A DNA stretch of 5,968 nt from Actinomycetota bacterium (GTDB taxonomy: Bacteria > Actinomycetota > CADDZG01 > JAHWKV01). Positions 1-5,968 of the stretch are shown here, piece after piece. The translations under genes and the position numbers were made by a program. The stretch spans positions 1 through 5,968 of the forward strand of contig JAHWKV010000075.1 in the NCBI GenBank assembly GCA_019347725.1. Reading direction: 5' to 3'. Position 1 is the first letter of the stretch; every line of letters begins with the position of its first letter. Under the pieces are notes generated by a model. That model was not told where the DNA came from. It made no database searches and saw only the letters and a program-made list of their open reading frames with translations.

Positions 1-63
1 CGCCCCCCGGCCGGTCTCGTTCAGCGCCGCAAGATTGGACGCCGTATCGTCGGCGGTAGGCAC
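1..63 (-). CDS. Possible start of an unrecognised downstream gene, cut by the window edge
   Basis: After the gltB TAG stop the same minus-strand frame stays open to the window edge. It offers a GTG at 63-61 that would begin Met-Pro-Thr-Ala-Asp-Asp-Thr-Ala and continue for 21 codons. The gap from the gltB stop is 9 nt, so a tightly linked operon partner is possible. The best purine-rich stretch (GGAG within the last gltB codons) is about 14 nt from the GTG, too far for a good ribosome site. A GltB gene is often followed by gltD, the small subunit, but these residues do not resemble the usual GltD start (a Gly-Phe-rich opening followed by a Cys-rich ferredoxin-like region). No function is assigned. 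It could equally be untranslated sequence. Confidence 0.25.
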   Translation of the reverse strand, partial: MPTADDTASNLAALNETGRGA

Positions 64-72
64 GCGCTGGGT

Positions 73-3000
73 CTAAGCTCCGGCCTTGGAGCTCACGGAG
101 CCCTCGTGAGCGCTCTCAATGGCAGCGACCTCCGCTTTGGGCGCTACACGCCAGAAGTTGCCGCCCTCCTTTGGCCACGCCTTGAGAATGCGTCCGGCAA
201 TTGACGAATTGGTCAGTTTCGCGTGCCTGGACAACAGCTCTTCCAGGGCGTCCAGGTATTCGCCTTCGGGCCGGTGCATGTCCACCAGCTCCGGGTTGAC
301 CTTGGCCCGCAGCTGTGCCTCGGGGTCGTAGATGTAGGCCTCTCCTCCGGTCATGCCGGCGCCCATGTTCCATCCGATCGGGCCGAGGATGACTGCAGTT
401 CCGCCGGTCATGTATTCACAGGCATGGTCCCCGGCACCCTCGACGACGGCCAGCGCACCGGAGTTGCGGATGCACAGGCGCTCGCCGGCCTGGCCGGTTA
501 CGAACATCTCGCCTCCGGTGGCCCCGTACAGAACCGTGTTGCCTATGAGGTGGGGTTCCCCGGCATCGTTGTTGGGAGCACGGATTACGATCCGGCCGCC
601 GCCCATACCCTTGCCGACGTAGTCGTTGGCCTCGCCGGTTAGGACGAACTCGACTCCGCCGCTTAGGAATGCGCCAAAGCTCTGTCCGGCCTCGCCGTCA
701 AACAGTACCCGAGCGGTGCCCGGAGGCGTCTGTGAGCCGTGTTCGTGAGCGATGGCTCCGCCCAGCCGGGCCCCGACCGTACGATCCTTGTTGTGAATGG
801 GGTAGCTGACCTCGACATGCTTGCCTCCGAGAATAGCTTCGATGCAGTCGTCGTGCACCCTATCGCCGAGCTCGGAGGTTGGCTGCTGGATTGAGTGGGA
901 GGCAACGAAGTGCCTGGCGCCTTCCTCCATCGCGATCATTGGAGCAATGTCCAGCATCTGCGCCCGAGCCCCGAGAAGATTTGGCTCAAGCAGGTCCATA
1001 CGGCCGATGGCCTCGTCGATGGAGCGCATGCCCAGCGAGGCTAGGATGCGGCGGGTCTCCTCGGCTACGAACAGCAGGTAGCGGGCAACTTGCTCCGGAG
1101 TACCGGTGAACTTGTCCCGCAGGTCCCGTCGCTGCGTGGCGATACCCACCGGGCAGGTGTCCCGGTGGCAGGCCCGTACCATGATGCAGCCTTCGGCCAG
1201 CAGCAGCGAGGTACCGAAGGAGTATTCGTCGGCGCCGAGCAGGGCGGCCATAATCACGTCACGGCCCCCCTTCATGCCTCCGTCGACACGAATGCGTACC
1301 CGGTCCCGCAGGTGGTTGCGGATCAGTGTCTGCTGGGTCTCGGCTATGCCCAGCTCCCAGGGAAGCCCGGCGTTTTTAATGCTGGAGAGCGCGCTGGCGC
1401 CGGTTCCGCCGTCCCAACCGGAGATCTGAACCACGTCGGCCAGCGCTTTGGCTACGCCGGCGGCGATGGTGCCGACCCCGGCCTCGGCAACCAGCTTCAC
1501 CGAAACCTTCGCTTTGGGGTTGACCTGCTTCAGGTCGAAGATCAACTGGGCCAGATCTTCGATCGAGTAGATGTCGTGGTGTGGCGGGGGAGAGATCAAC
1601 GCCACACCCGGACGCGTGTGTCTCAATGCAGCGATCTCGGCCGATACCTTGTGCCCCGGCAGCTGGCCTCCTTCGCCAGGCTTGGATCCCTGGGCGATCT
1701 TGATCTGCAGCTCCTCGGCAAACGACGCATACTCGGGCGTTACTCCGAATCGCCCGGAAGCTATCTGCTTAACCTTGCATCTGCGCTCGTCGCGGTAGCG
1801 ACCGGGGTCCTCGCCCCCCTCACCGCTGTTGGCAGAGCCGCCGATAGAGTTGAGTGCGATAGCCAGCGTCTCGTGGGCTTCAGCCCCGATGGCCCCGTGG
1901 CTGATGGCGCCGGTGGAAAAGCGTGCCGTAATGGCTTCGACGGGTTCTACCTCTTCCAGGGGTACGGGTTCCGCAGCCCACCGGATCTTGAGCAGATCGC
2001 GTGGTTCGGTAGCGGGACGCTCGTCCACCAGGTTGGCGAACTTCTGGTACGACTCCCAGTTGCCGTCCTTGACGGCTTCATGCAGGGCATCGACCACCTT
2101 GGGGTTGGTGGCGTGGTACTCGCCCTTGGCGTGATGCTTCAGGTAACCGGGGTTGGGCAGCTTGGCCTTACTCTCGTACGCATAGGCGACCTTGTGGCGC
2201 TTGAGCGCATCCTCACCCATTTCGAATAATCCAATGCCGCCCAGAGGTGTCGGGGTGCCGGTGAAGGCCAGGTTCACGACGCCCTGACCAATTCCCAGGG
2301 CATCGAAGATCTGAGCCCCGCGGTACGAGTCGGTGGTGGAGATGCCCATCTTGGACATGATTTTCAGAACGCCTTCCTCTACCGCTTGCTTGAACAGCAT
2401 CAGAGCTTCAGTGGCAGGTATGTCCTCACCCAGGCGGCCCTCGGAGACCAAGTCGGCCAGGGAGTCAAGCGCCAAGCGCGGGCAGATCGCGTCGGCTCCA
2501 TAGCCGAGCAGGCAGGCGAAGTGGTGCACCTCGCGCGCTTCGTCTGTCTCAGCGACCAGTGAGGTGCGTGTCCGCTCTCCGCAGCGCATGAGCGATTGAT
2601 GGATGGCGCCGATCGCCAGCAGCATCGGGATCGGGGCTCGGTTGGGTCCAATGTTGCGGTCCGAGACCAGCAGGATGCCGCTGCCGATACGTGCAGCTTG
2701 TTCGGCCTCCTCGCACAACTCCACGATGCGGTTGGCCAGCGCTTCCGGTCCCTGGGAAACCTCGAAGGAAGCATCCAGGTGGTGCCCGCCGATCGACTTG
2801 AACAAAAAGAAGCTGTCCAGCTCCAGCATGGACGCGCCTTCAGGGCGCTCCCACAGCACCGGATCATGCGGTCCGAGCAGGGTGCGGATGCTCATCACGG
2901 AGCGCTCTCTCATGTGGTCGATCGCAGGATTGGTTACCTGCGCAAAGCGCTGCTTGAAGTAGTTGTACAGCGGCCGGTTGAACTCCGAGAGCACCGCCGG

Positions 3001-4461
3001 GGCCGTGTCATCCCCCATCGAGGATGTGGGTTCGTGGCCGGTGGTGGCCATGGGCCGCATGATGGTGGTGAACTCCTCCCGCGTGTAGCCGAACGCCAAC
3101 TGGCGGGTCAGCAGGTCGTCGAGCACCTCGGGTTCGGGCAGGGCCATCGGAGACCGCGTGAGGTGTTCGGCAACCCACTGGCCGTACGGCTGCATCTTGG
3201 ACAGGTGGTCCTTAACCGGGTTGGCTTGGAAGCCGCCGTCGGCTGGGTCGACGCAGATCATCTGGCCGGGGCCGAGCTTGCCTCGCTTAACCGAGCCGTG
3301 GCCGCGGGTGTAGATGGACCCGGCTTCGGAGGAGCAGGTGATGTATCCATCCTCGCAAACGGAGTAGCGCAGCGGCCGCAGACCGTTACGGTCCAGGGAA
3401 GCGCCGACGCGCTGGCCGTCGGTGAAGATAACGCCGGCAGGGCCGTCCCACGCCTCCATCAGGCAGCCGTGATACCGGTAGAAGTCCCGCACTGCGTCGT
3501 CGATGTCCTCGTGGTTTTCCCAGGCGGCAGGCACCAGCATCGCCATGGCGTGGGTGATCCCACGGCCTTCTCGGTTTAGCAGCTCAAGAGCGTTGTCGAA
3601 CATCGACGAGTCGGAGCCGTTCTCGTCGATGATGGGCCGGAGCAGCTCTTCCTCCAGTAAGTTGCGCTTACCCAGACGGCCTTCTCGAGCGCGCATGCGA
3701 TTGATGTTTCCCGCGATGGTGTTGATCTCGCCGTTGTGGCAGCTTTGCCTGAATGGCTGAGCCCGTTCCCAGGTTGGCTCGGTATTGGTAGAGAAGCGCT
3801 GATGGAAGATCGCAAACGGTGCGTCCATCTTCTCGTCGGACAGGTCCTGGTAGAAGTCGGCCAGATGGTCCGCCACAACTAACGCCTTGTAGGTAATGGT
3901 CTGAAACGAGAAGGACGGGAAGTAGACCTCGATATCAGCTTCCCGGCAGGCTTTCTCGGCCCTCTTGCGGGCGCGCACGCATCGGCGCTCGGCCTCGGCT
4001 GCGTCGACTCCTACCGGCTTTAGCAGGATGGCCTGTTCAAAGCCGGGGATGATCCGCTTGGCTTGATCGCCCACCGGAGCCATGTCGATGGGCACGGACC
4101 TGAAGTCAACGACGTGAATGCCTTCCCGCTGGCATACCTCCTTGACGATCAGCCGGTGCCGCTGCTGTTCGGGCGGCCAAACGAATATCTGGGCGACGCC
4201 GATGAATTCCGGGTCTACCCGGTTGCCCGCTTTGGCGGCTTTGGCGGCGAAGAAATTGCGCGGAAGCGGCAGGAGAACTCCGGACCCGTCCCCGGACTTG
4301 GAGTCCGCGGCGACGGCTCCCCGGTGCCTAACCCGGCACAGGGAGTACAGGGCTGACTCGACAATAGAGCGGCTGGTCCTGCCTTCGACATCGGCAACGA
4401 AACCGATACCACAGGCGTCGCGTTCTCTCCTAGGGTCGTATAAGCCGTAGTTCTCTCTCAG
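73..4461 (-). CDS. gltB: Glutamate synthase, large (alpha) subunit
   Basis: This enzyme makes two glutamates from glutamine and 2-oxoglutarate with reducing power from NADPH (via GltD) or ferredoxin. It is cytoplasmic and central to ammonia assimilation. Numbering from the CTG start (1462 aa, normal for the family): a short propeptide ends at Cys17 in the DACG motif, the class II glutaminase nucleophile exposed by processing. HQRFSTNT (220-227), HNGEINT (242-248) and LDRNGLRPLRY (356-366) complete the amidotransferase domain. The central domain has SDRNIGPNRAPIPM near 600. The FMN-binding synthase domain (about 825-1110) has GEGGEDPGRY, KPGEGGQLPGHKV, PPPHHDIYSIEDL and GWDGGTGAS, then Cys1092, Cys1098 and Cys1103 (CX5CX4C) for the 3Fe-4S cluster. 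A glycine-rich beta-helix (about 1250-1380) closes the protein. The frame opens further upstream at a TTG (4488), but that codon lacks a ribosome site. CTG at 4461 lies 6 nt after AGGAGG, so it was chosen. A leader terminator suggests attenuation. The electron donor cannot be told from this window. Identity is very secure, the start less so. Confidence 0.97.
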   Translation of the reverse strand: MRENYGLYDPRRERDACGIGFVADVEGRTSRSIVESALYSLCRVRHRGAVAADSKSGDGSGVLLPLPRNFFAAKAAKAGNRVDPEFIGVAQIFVWPPEQQRHRLIVKEVCQREGIHVVDFRSVPIDMAPVGDQAKRIIPGFEQAILLKPVGVDAAEAERRCVRARKRAEKACREADIEVYFPSFSFQTITYKALVVADHLADFYQDLSDEKMDAPFAIFHQRFSTNTEPTWERAQPFRQSCHNGEINTIAGNINRMRAREGRLGKRNLLEEELLRPIIDENGSDSSMFDNALELLNREGRGITHAMAMLVPAAWENHEDIDDAVRDFYRYHGCLMEAWDGPAGVIFTDGQRVGASLDRNGLRPLRYSVCEDGYITCSSEAGSIYTRGHGSVKRGKLGPGQMICVDPADGGFQANPVKDHLSKMQPYGQWVAEHLTRSPMALPEPEVLDDLLTRQLAFGYTREEFTTIMRPMATTGHEPTSSMGDDTAPAVLSEFNRPLYNYFKQRFAQVTNPAIDHMRERSVMSIRTLLGPHDPVLWERPEGASMLELDSFFLFKSIGGHHLDASFEVSQGPEALANRIVELCEEAEQAARIGSGILLVSDRNIGPNRAPIPMLLAIGAIHQSLMRCGERTRTSLVAETDEAREVHHFACLLGYGADAICPRLALDSLADLVSEGRLGEDIPATEALMLFKQAVEEGVLKIMSKMGISTTDSYRGAQIFDALGIGQGVVNLAFTGTPTPLGGIGLFEMGEDALKRHKVAYAYESKAKLPNPGYLKHHAKGEYHATNPKVVDALHEAVKDGNWESYQKFANLVDERPATEPRDLLKIRWAAEPVPLEEVEPVEAITARFSTGAISHGAIGAEAHETLAIALNSIGGSANSGEGGEDPGRYRDERRCKVKQIASGRFGVTPEYASFAEELQIKIAQGSKPGEGGQLPGHKVSAEIAALRHTRPGVALISPPPHHDIYSIEDLAQLIFDLKQVNPKAKVSVKLVAEAGVGTIAAGVAKALADVVQISGWDGGTGASALSSIKNAGLPWELGIAETQQTLIRNHLRDRVRIRVDGGMKGGRDVIMAALLGADEYSFGTSLLLAEGCIMVRACHRDTCPVGIATQRRDLRDKFTGTPEQVARYLLFVAEETRRILASLGMRSIDEAIGRMDLLEPNLLGARAQMLDIAPMIAMEEGARHFVASHSIQQPTSELGDRVHDDCIEAILGGKHVEVSYPIHNKDRTVGARLGGAIAHEHGSQTPPGTARVLFDGEAGQSFGAFLSGGVEFVLTGEANDYVGKGMGGGRIVIRAPNNDAGEPHLIGNTVLYGATGGEMFVTGQAGERLCIRNSGALAVVEGAGDHACEYMTGGTAVILGPIGWNMGAGMTGGEAYIYDPEAQLRAKVNPELVDMHRPEGEYLDALEELLSRHAKLTNSSIAGRILKAWPKEGGNFWRVAPKAEVAAIESAHEGSVSSKAGA

Positions 4462-4465
4462 TGGG

Positions 4466-4473
4466 CTCCTCCT
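4466..4473 (-). promoter_or_regulatory. Strong Shine-Dalgarno AGGAGGAG that decides the gltB start
   Basis: On the minus strand AGGAGG occupies 4473-4468, followed by 6 nt and then CTG at 4461-4459 in the gltB frame. It is the only good anti-16S match near the gltB start. It lies inside the frame if translation is assumed to begin at the upstream TTG (4488), where it would encode Arg-Arg. No ATG, GTG or TTG occurs in frame between this site and the catalytic Cys codon, which leaves CTG as the start with correct spacing. Confidence 0.7.
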
Positions 4474-4484
4474 GTTTAGAAGCT

Positions 4485-4601
4485 TCAAGTTACAAAAAAA
4501 GGCGCTCGCAGATAATCTTGCGAGCGCCGTTGCTCAAAAAATGCACTTTTAGCGGATCCGTGGCTGGATTGGAGCTTTACTGTCTTCGTGTACGGAATCA
4601 T
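4485..4601 (-). CDS. Possible 38-residue leader peptide upstream of gltB
   Basis: An ATG at 4601-4599 opens a 38-codon frame that begins MIPYTKTVKL and ends at TGA 4487-4485. The frame runs through the whole terminator stem and its U-tract, and stops 11 nt before the gltB AGGAGG. A ribosome on it would sit on the terminator arms and finish beside the gltB ribosome site, which would suit translation-coupled control. Against it, there is no convincing Shine-Dalgarno before the ATG (only CGAG close by). The peptide has three Gln and one Glu and no run of a regulatory amino acid, and a frame of this length can occur by chance. No family is recognised. Confidence 0.22.
   Translation of the reverse strand: MIPYTKTVKLQSSHGSAKSAFFEQRRSQDYLRAPFFVT
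4494..4528 (-). terminator. Intrinsic terminator in the gltB leader (probable attenuator)
   Basis: Read on the minus strand, GGCGCTCGCA (4528-4519) pairs perfectly with TGCGAGCGCC (4510-4501) around an 8-nt loop. The stem is followed with no gap by seven T residues (4500-4494). A variant fold extends the stem with AGA/TCT after a single bulge. On the plus strand the hairpin is followed by GTTGCTC and lacks a U-tract, so it works only in the gltB direction. The structure lies between any gltB promoter in the spacer and the gltB ribosome site. No gene upstream in that direction needs it, because the neighbouring gene is divergent. A leader attenuator is therefore the best explanation. A barrier against transcription running antisense out of the neighbouring gene is the alternative. 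Confidence 0.88.
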
Positions 4602-4605
4602 AAAC

Positions 4606-4635
4606 TCGACTAACCGTTACGACAGTCCTTATATC
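4606..4635 (+). promoter_or_regulatory. Weak candidate promoter for the divergent flavoprotein gene
   Basis: TCGACT (4606-4611), an 18-nt spacer and TATATC (4630-4635) each match the sigma-70 consensus at four of six positions. They would start transcription near 4642, only about 17 nt before the ATG. An alternative pair is TTTACT (4576-4581), 17 nt, CATAAA (4599-4604), also four of six each. Either would overlap the gltB promoter or leader region, so the two genes may compete for polymerase. The evidence is motif similarity only. Confidence 0.22.
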
Positions 4636-4665
4636 AATTTTGGCGGCGATCGGGTTGTATGTCAA
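4628..4665 (-). promoter_or_regulatory. Candidate gltB promoter elements
   Basis: Two overlapping possibilities face gltB. The first is an extended -10, TGATATAAG at 4636-4628, matching TGnTATAAT except at the last base. It would place the transcript start near 4621 and give a leader of about 160 nt. The second is a perfect -35 hexamer TTGACA at 4665-4660, followed 17 nt later by CAAAAT (4642-4637, four of six matches). The TTGACA overlaps the ATG of the divergent gene. The sites are called by eye from sigma-70-like consensus, and the host's sigma factors may differ. Confidence 0.4.
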
Positions 4666-5968
4666 AAAGGTCTTCTATAGCGGGCGGTGAATCCACCGCC
4701 GATGTAATCATTCTGGGGGCAGGCCCGGCCGGCCTGGGCGCGGCTTACAAGGCTGCTGAATTCGGTCGAAAGGTGGTCGTCCTCGAGCGGGGCGCCTCGG
4801 TAGGCGGGCTGGCAGCCAGCTTCGAGGTCGGCGGTATCCGCGTCGACTACGGATCCCACCGTTTGCATCCGGCGACACCGCCCAAGATCCTGGCCGAGCT
4901 GAGATCCCTGATGGGTGCGGATCTACAGGTGCGCAGGCGCAACGGTCGTATTTACCTGGAGGGTCGCTGGATCTCCTTCCCCCTGCAGTTTGGAGACCTG
5001 GTCAAGAATCTGCCACCGACGTTCGCCTTGGCCGCGGGAAGAGACGCCGCCATGGCGTGGACCAGGAAACCGGCATCCGATACCTTTGCCGGAGTCCTCA
5101 GGGCGGGCCTGGGGTCTACCATGTGTGATCGCTTCTACTTTCCGTACGCCCGGAAACTGTGGGGACTTGAACCCGACGAGATACACGCTGAGCAAGCACG
5201 GCGGCGGGTAAGCGGCAACGGCGCCGGCAAGCTGCTGCGCAAGATCGCCGGACGGTCGGACGCAGGAGGCATCTTTTATTACCCCCAGCGTGGCTTTGGA
5301 CAGATATGGGATGCCCTGGCTAACGGATGCGTCGACAGCGGCGCCGATGTCCGGCTGGGATCGGCGGTCCGCTCGGTAGGGCCCCATGAAGGCGGTCTTC
5401 GGGTGCTCCTGGAGTCCGGGGAAGCGATCCGGGCGCCCCACGTTTGGTCCACCGTGGCGATGCCCGCGCTGGCGTACATGGCGCAACCTTGCGCACCGGA
5501 GCAGGTCCTCGAGGCCGCCGGGAGGCTTCGCACTCGAGCCATGCTGCTGGTCTATCTCGTAATGAACACCGATCGGTTTAGCCTCTACGATGCTCACTAT
5601 TTGCCGGACCCGAGCACGCCGGTGACACGTATCTCCGAACCCAAAAATTACCGTAGCGCCGGCGACGCCGCCGGCAAGACGGTGTTGTGCGCCGAGATAC
5701 CTTGTTCGGTCAACGAGCCGGTCTGGGGTGAGACCGTAGATGGGTTGGGTGAGACCGTGCTTGACGCTCTCGAGCGGATGCAATTGCGCGCACCCAATCC
5801 AGAGTGGGTCCACGTGGAACGACTGCCTGCGGCCTACCCGGTCTACGATCTGAACTATGAAGAGCCTTTTACAGCCCTGTCTGCGTGGGTGGATTCGCTG
5901 CCGGGCTTAATCAGCTTCGGCCGTCACGGAGCCTTCGTGCATAACAACTCCCACCATGCCCTGGAAAT
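4659..5968 (+). CDS. FAD-dependent oxidoreductase, amine-oxidase / UDP-galactopyranose-mutase-like fold (3' end cut off)
   Basis: The frame stays open to the window edge for 436 codons with no stop. The N-terminus has a hydrophobic beta strand leading into GAGPAG (20-25), the Rossmann dinucleotide motif. A glutamate follows at the end of strand two (VVVLER, 39-44), as expected for FAD ribose binding, then VGGLAASF (48-55). GSHRLHP (65-71), YFPYARKLWGL (160-170) and YPQRGFGQIWDAL (208-220) recall protoporphyrinogen-oxidase-like proteins and UDP-galactopyranose mutases, where a similar aromatic KxWG segment occurs. GLISFGRHGAFVHNN (416-430) is the C-terminal FAD-contact region, so probably only a few tens of residues are missing. 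No signal peptide or membrane segment is evident. ATG 4659 is the only start between an in-frame stop at 4611 and the Rossmann motif. Its ribosome site is weak (CGGG 4 nt before). Substrate and pathway are unknown. Fold assignment is firm, the specific family is not. Confidence 0.9.
   Translation, partial: MSKRSSIAGGESTADVIILGAGPAGLGAAYKAAEFGRKVVVLERGASVGGLAASFEVGGIRVDYGSHRLHPATPPKILAELRSLMGADLQVRRRNGRIYLEGRWISFPLQFGDLVKNLPPTFALAAGRDAAMAWTRKPASDTFAGVLRAGLGSTMCDRFYFPYARKLWGLEPDEIHAEQARRRVSGNGAGKLLRKIAGRSDAGGIFYYPQRGFGQIWDALANGCVDSGADVRLGSAVRSVGPHEGGLRVLLESGEAIRAPHVWSTVAMPALAYMAQPCAPEQVLEAAGRLRTRAMLLVYLVMNTDRFSLYDAHYLPDPSTPVTRISEPKNYRSAGDAAGKTVLCAEIPCSVNEPVWGETVDGLGETVLDALERMQLRAPNPEWVHVERLPAAYPVYDLNYEEPFTALSAWVDSLPGLISFGRHGAFVHNNSHHALE

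Noticed and set aside
1390..1420. GWDGGTG in the GltB FMN domain, where many homologues have His at the Trp position
   Set aside because: This position varies within the family (other GltB proteins carry Asn-Val there), and all cluster cysteines and surrounding motifs are intact, so it does not suggest loss of function.
1090..2229. Long plus-strand open frame (379 codons) antisense to gltB
   Set aside because: It mirrors the FMN domain of a clearly real gene. It has low-complexity Gly/Val/Asp/Leu composition and no recognisable domain, as expected from GC-rich third positions in the opposite strand.
2596..3579. Second long plus-strand open frame (327 codons) antisense to gltB
   Set aside because: It is the same kind of shadow frame, opposite the glutaminase and central domains, with no known motif.
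4536..4541. Second T-tract in the gltB leader as another terminator
   Set aside because: Only a weak AAAA/TTTT pairing precedes it, with no GC-rich stem.
4553..4560. Palindrome CGGATCCG in the spacer
   Set aside because: It is an 8-bp perfect palindrome without a loop or a second copy. It is most likely chance.
4606..4627. Inverted repeat TAAC-C-GTTA with flanking GAC/GTC as a GlnR- or AmtR-type nitrogen operator
   Set aside because: The arms are only 4 bp, and the flanking GAC/GTC do not share the same centre. The expected GTnAC-n6-GaAAC spacing of GlnR boxes is not met in either direction.
4923..5813. Minus-strand open frame (296 codons) antisense to the flavoprotein gene
   Set aside because: The plus strand here encodes a continuous protein with correctly placed FAD motifs. 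The antisense product has no family-like features and no good ribosome site was seen.

Overview
The window is GC-rich bacterial DNA made up almost entirely of two divergent genes. A glutamate synthase large subunit (GltB) runs on the minus strand from about 4461 down to 73. A flavoprotein of the amine-oxidase / UDP-galactopyranose-mutase-like fold runs on the plus strand from 4659 and is cut by the window edge. The GC-rich codons, the mixture of GTG/TTG/CTG-type start possibilities and the look of the GltB sequence would suit an actinobacterium or a relative. That placement is an impression from protein style, not a phylogenetic result.

Layout: 1-72 lies downstream of gltB and holds only a possible start of another minus-strand reading frame, cut by the edge and not recognised. 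Positions 73-4461 are gltB, intact, with glutaminase, central, FMN/3Fe-4S synthase and C-terminal beta-helix regions all in place. Positions 4462-4658 are a more AT-rich divergent spacer. Positions 4659-5968 are the flavoprotein, with an N-terminal dinucleotide-binding motif and a C-terminal FAD motif just before the edge, so most of the protein is present.

The most interesting part is the spacer. Read in the gltB direction it contains a perfect 10-bp GC-rich hairpin followed directly by seven Us, which is a textbook intrinsic terminator, about 30 nt upstream of the gltB start. No gene in the window lies upstream in that direction for it to end, so the simplest reading is a transcription attenuator in the gltB leader. 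The gltB start also appears to be misassigned by ordinary rules. The TTG that opens the frame has no Shine-Dalgarno and sits just behind the U-tract, whereas a perfect AGGAGG lies inside the frame and points to a CTG at 4461. A 38-codon leader frame runs through the terminator stem and stops 11 nt before that AGGAGG, so leader translation could in principle affect both termination and gltB initiation. This is inference from layout.

The two main genes share no obvious pathway. GltB makes glutamate from glutamine and 2-oxoglutarate in central nitrogen assimilation. The substrate of the flavoprotein cannot be read from sequence. They may simply share an intergenic region. The long open frames antisense to both genes look like GC-driven shadows.
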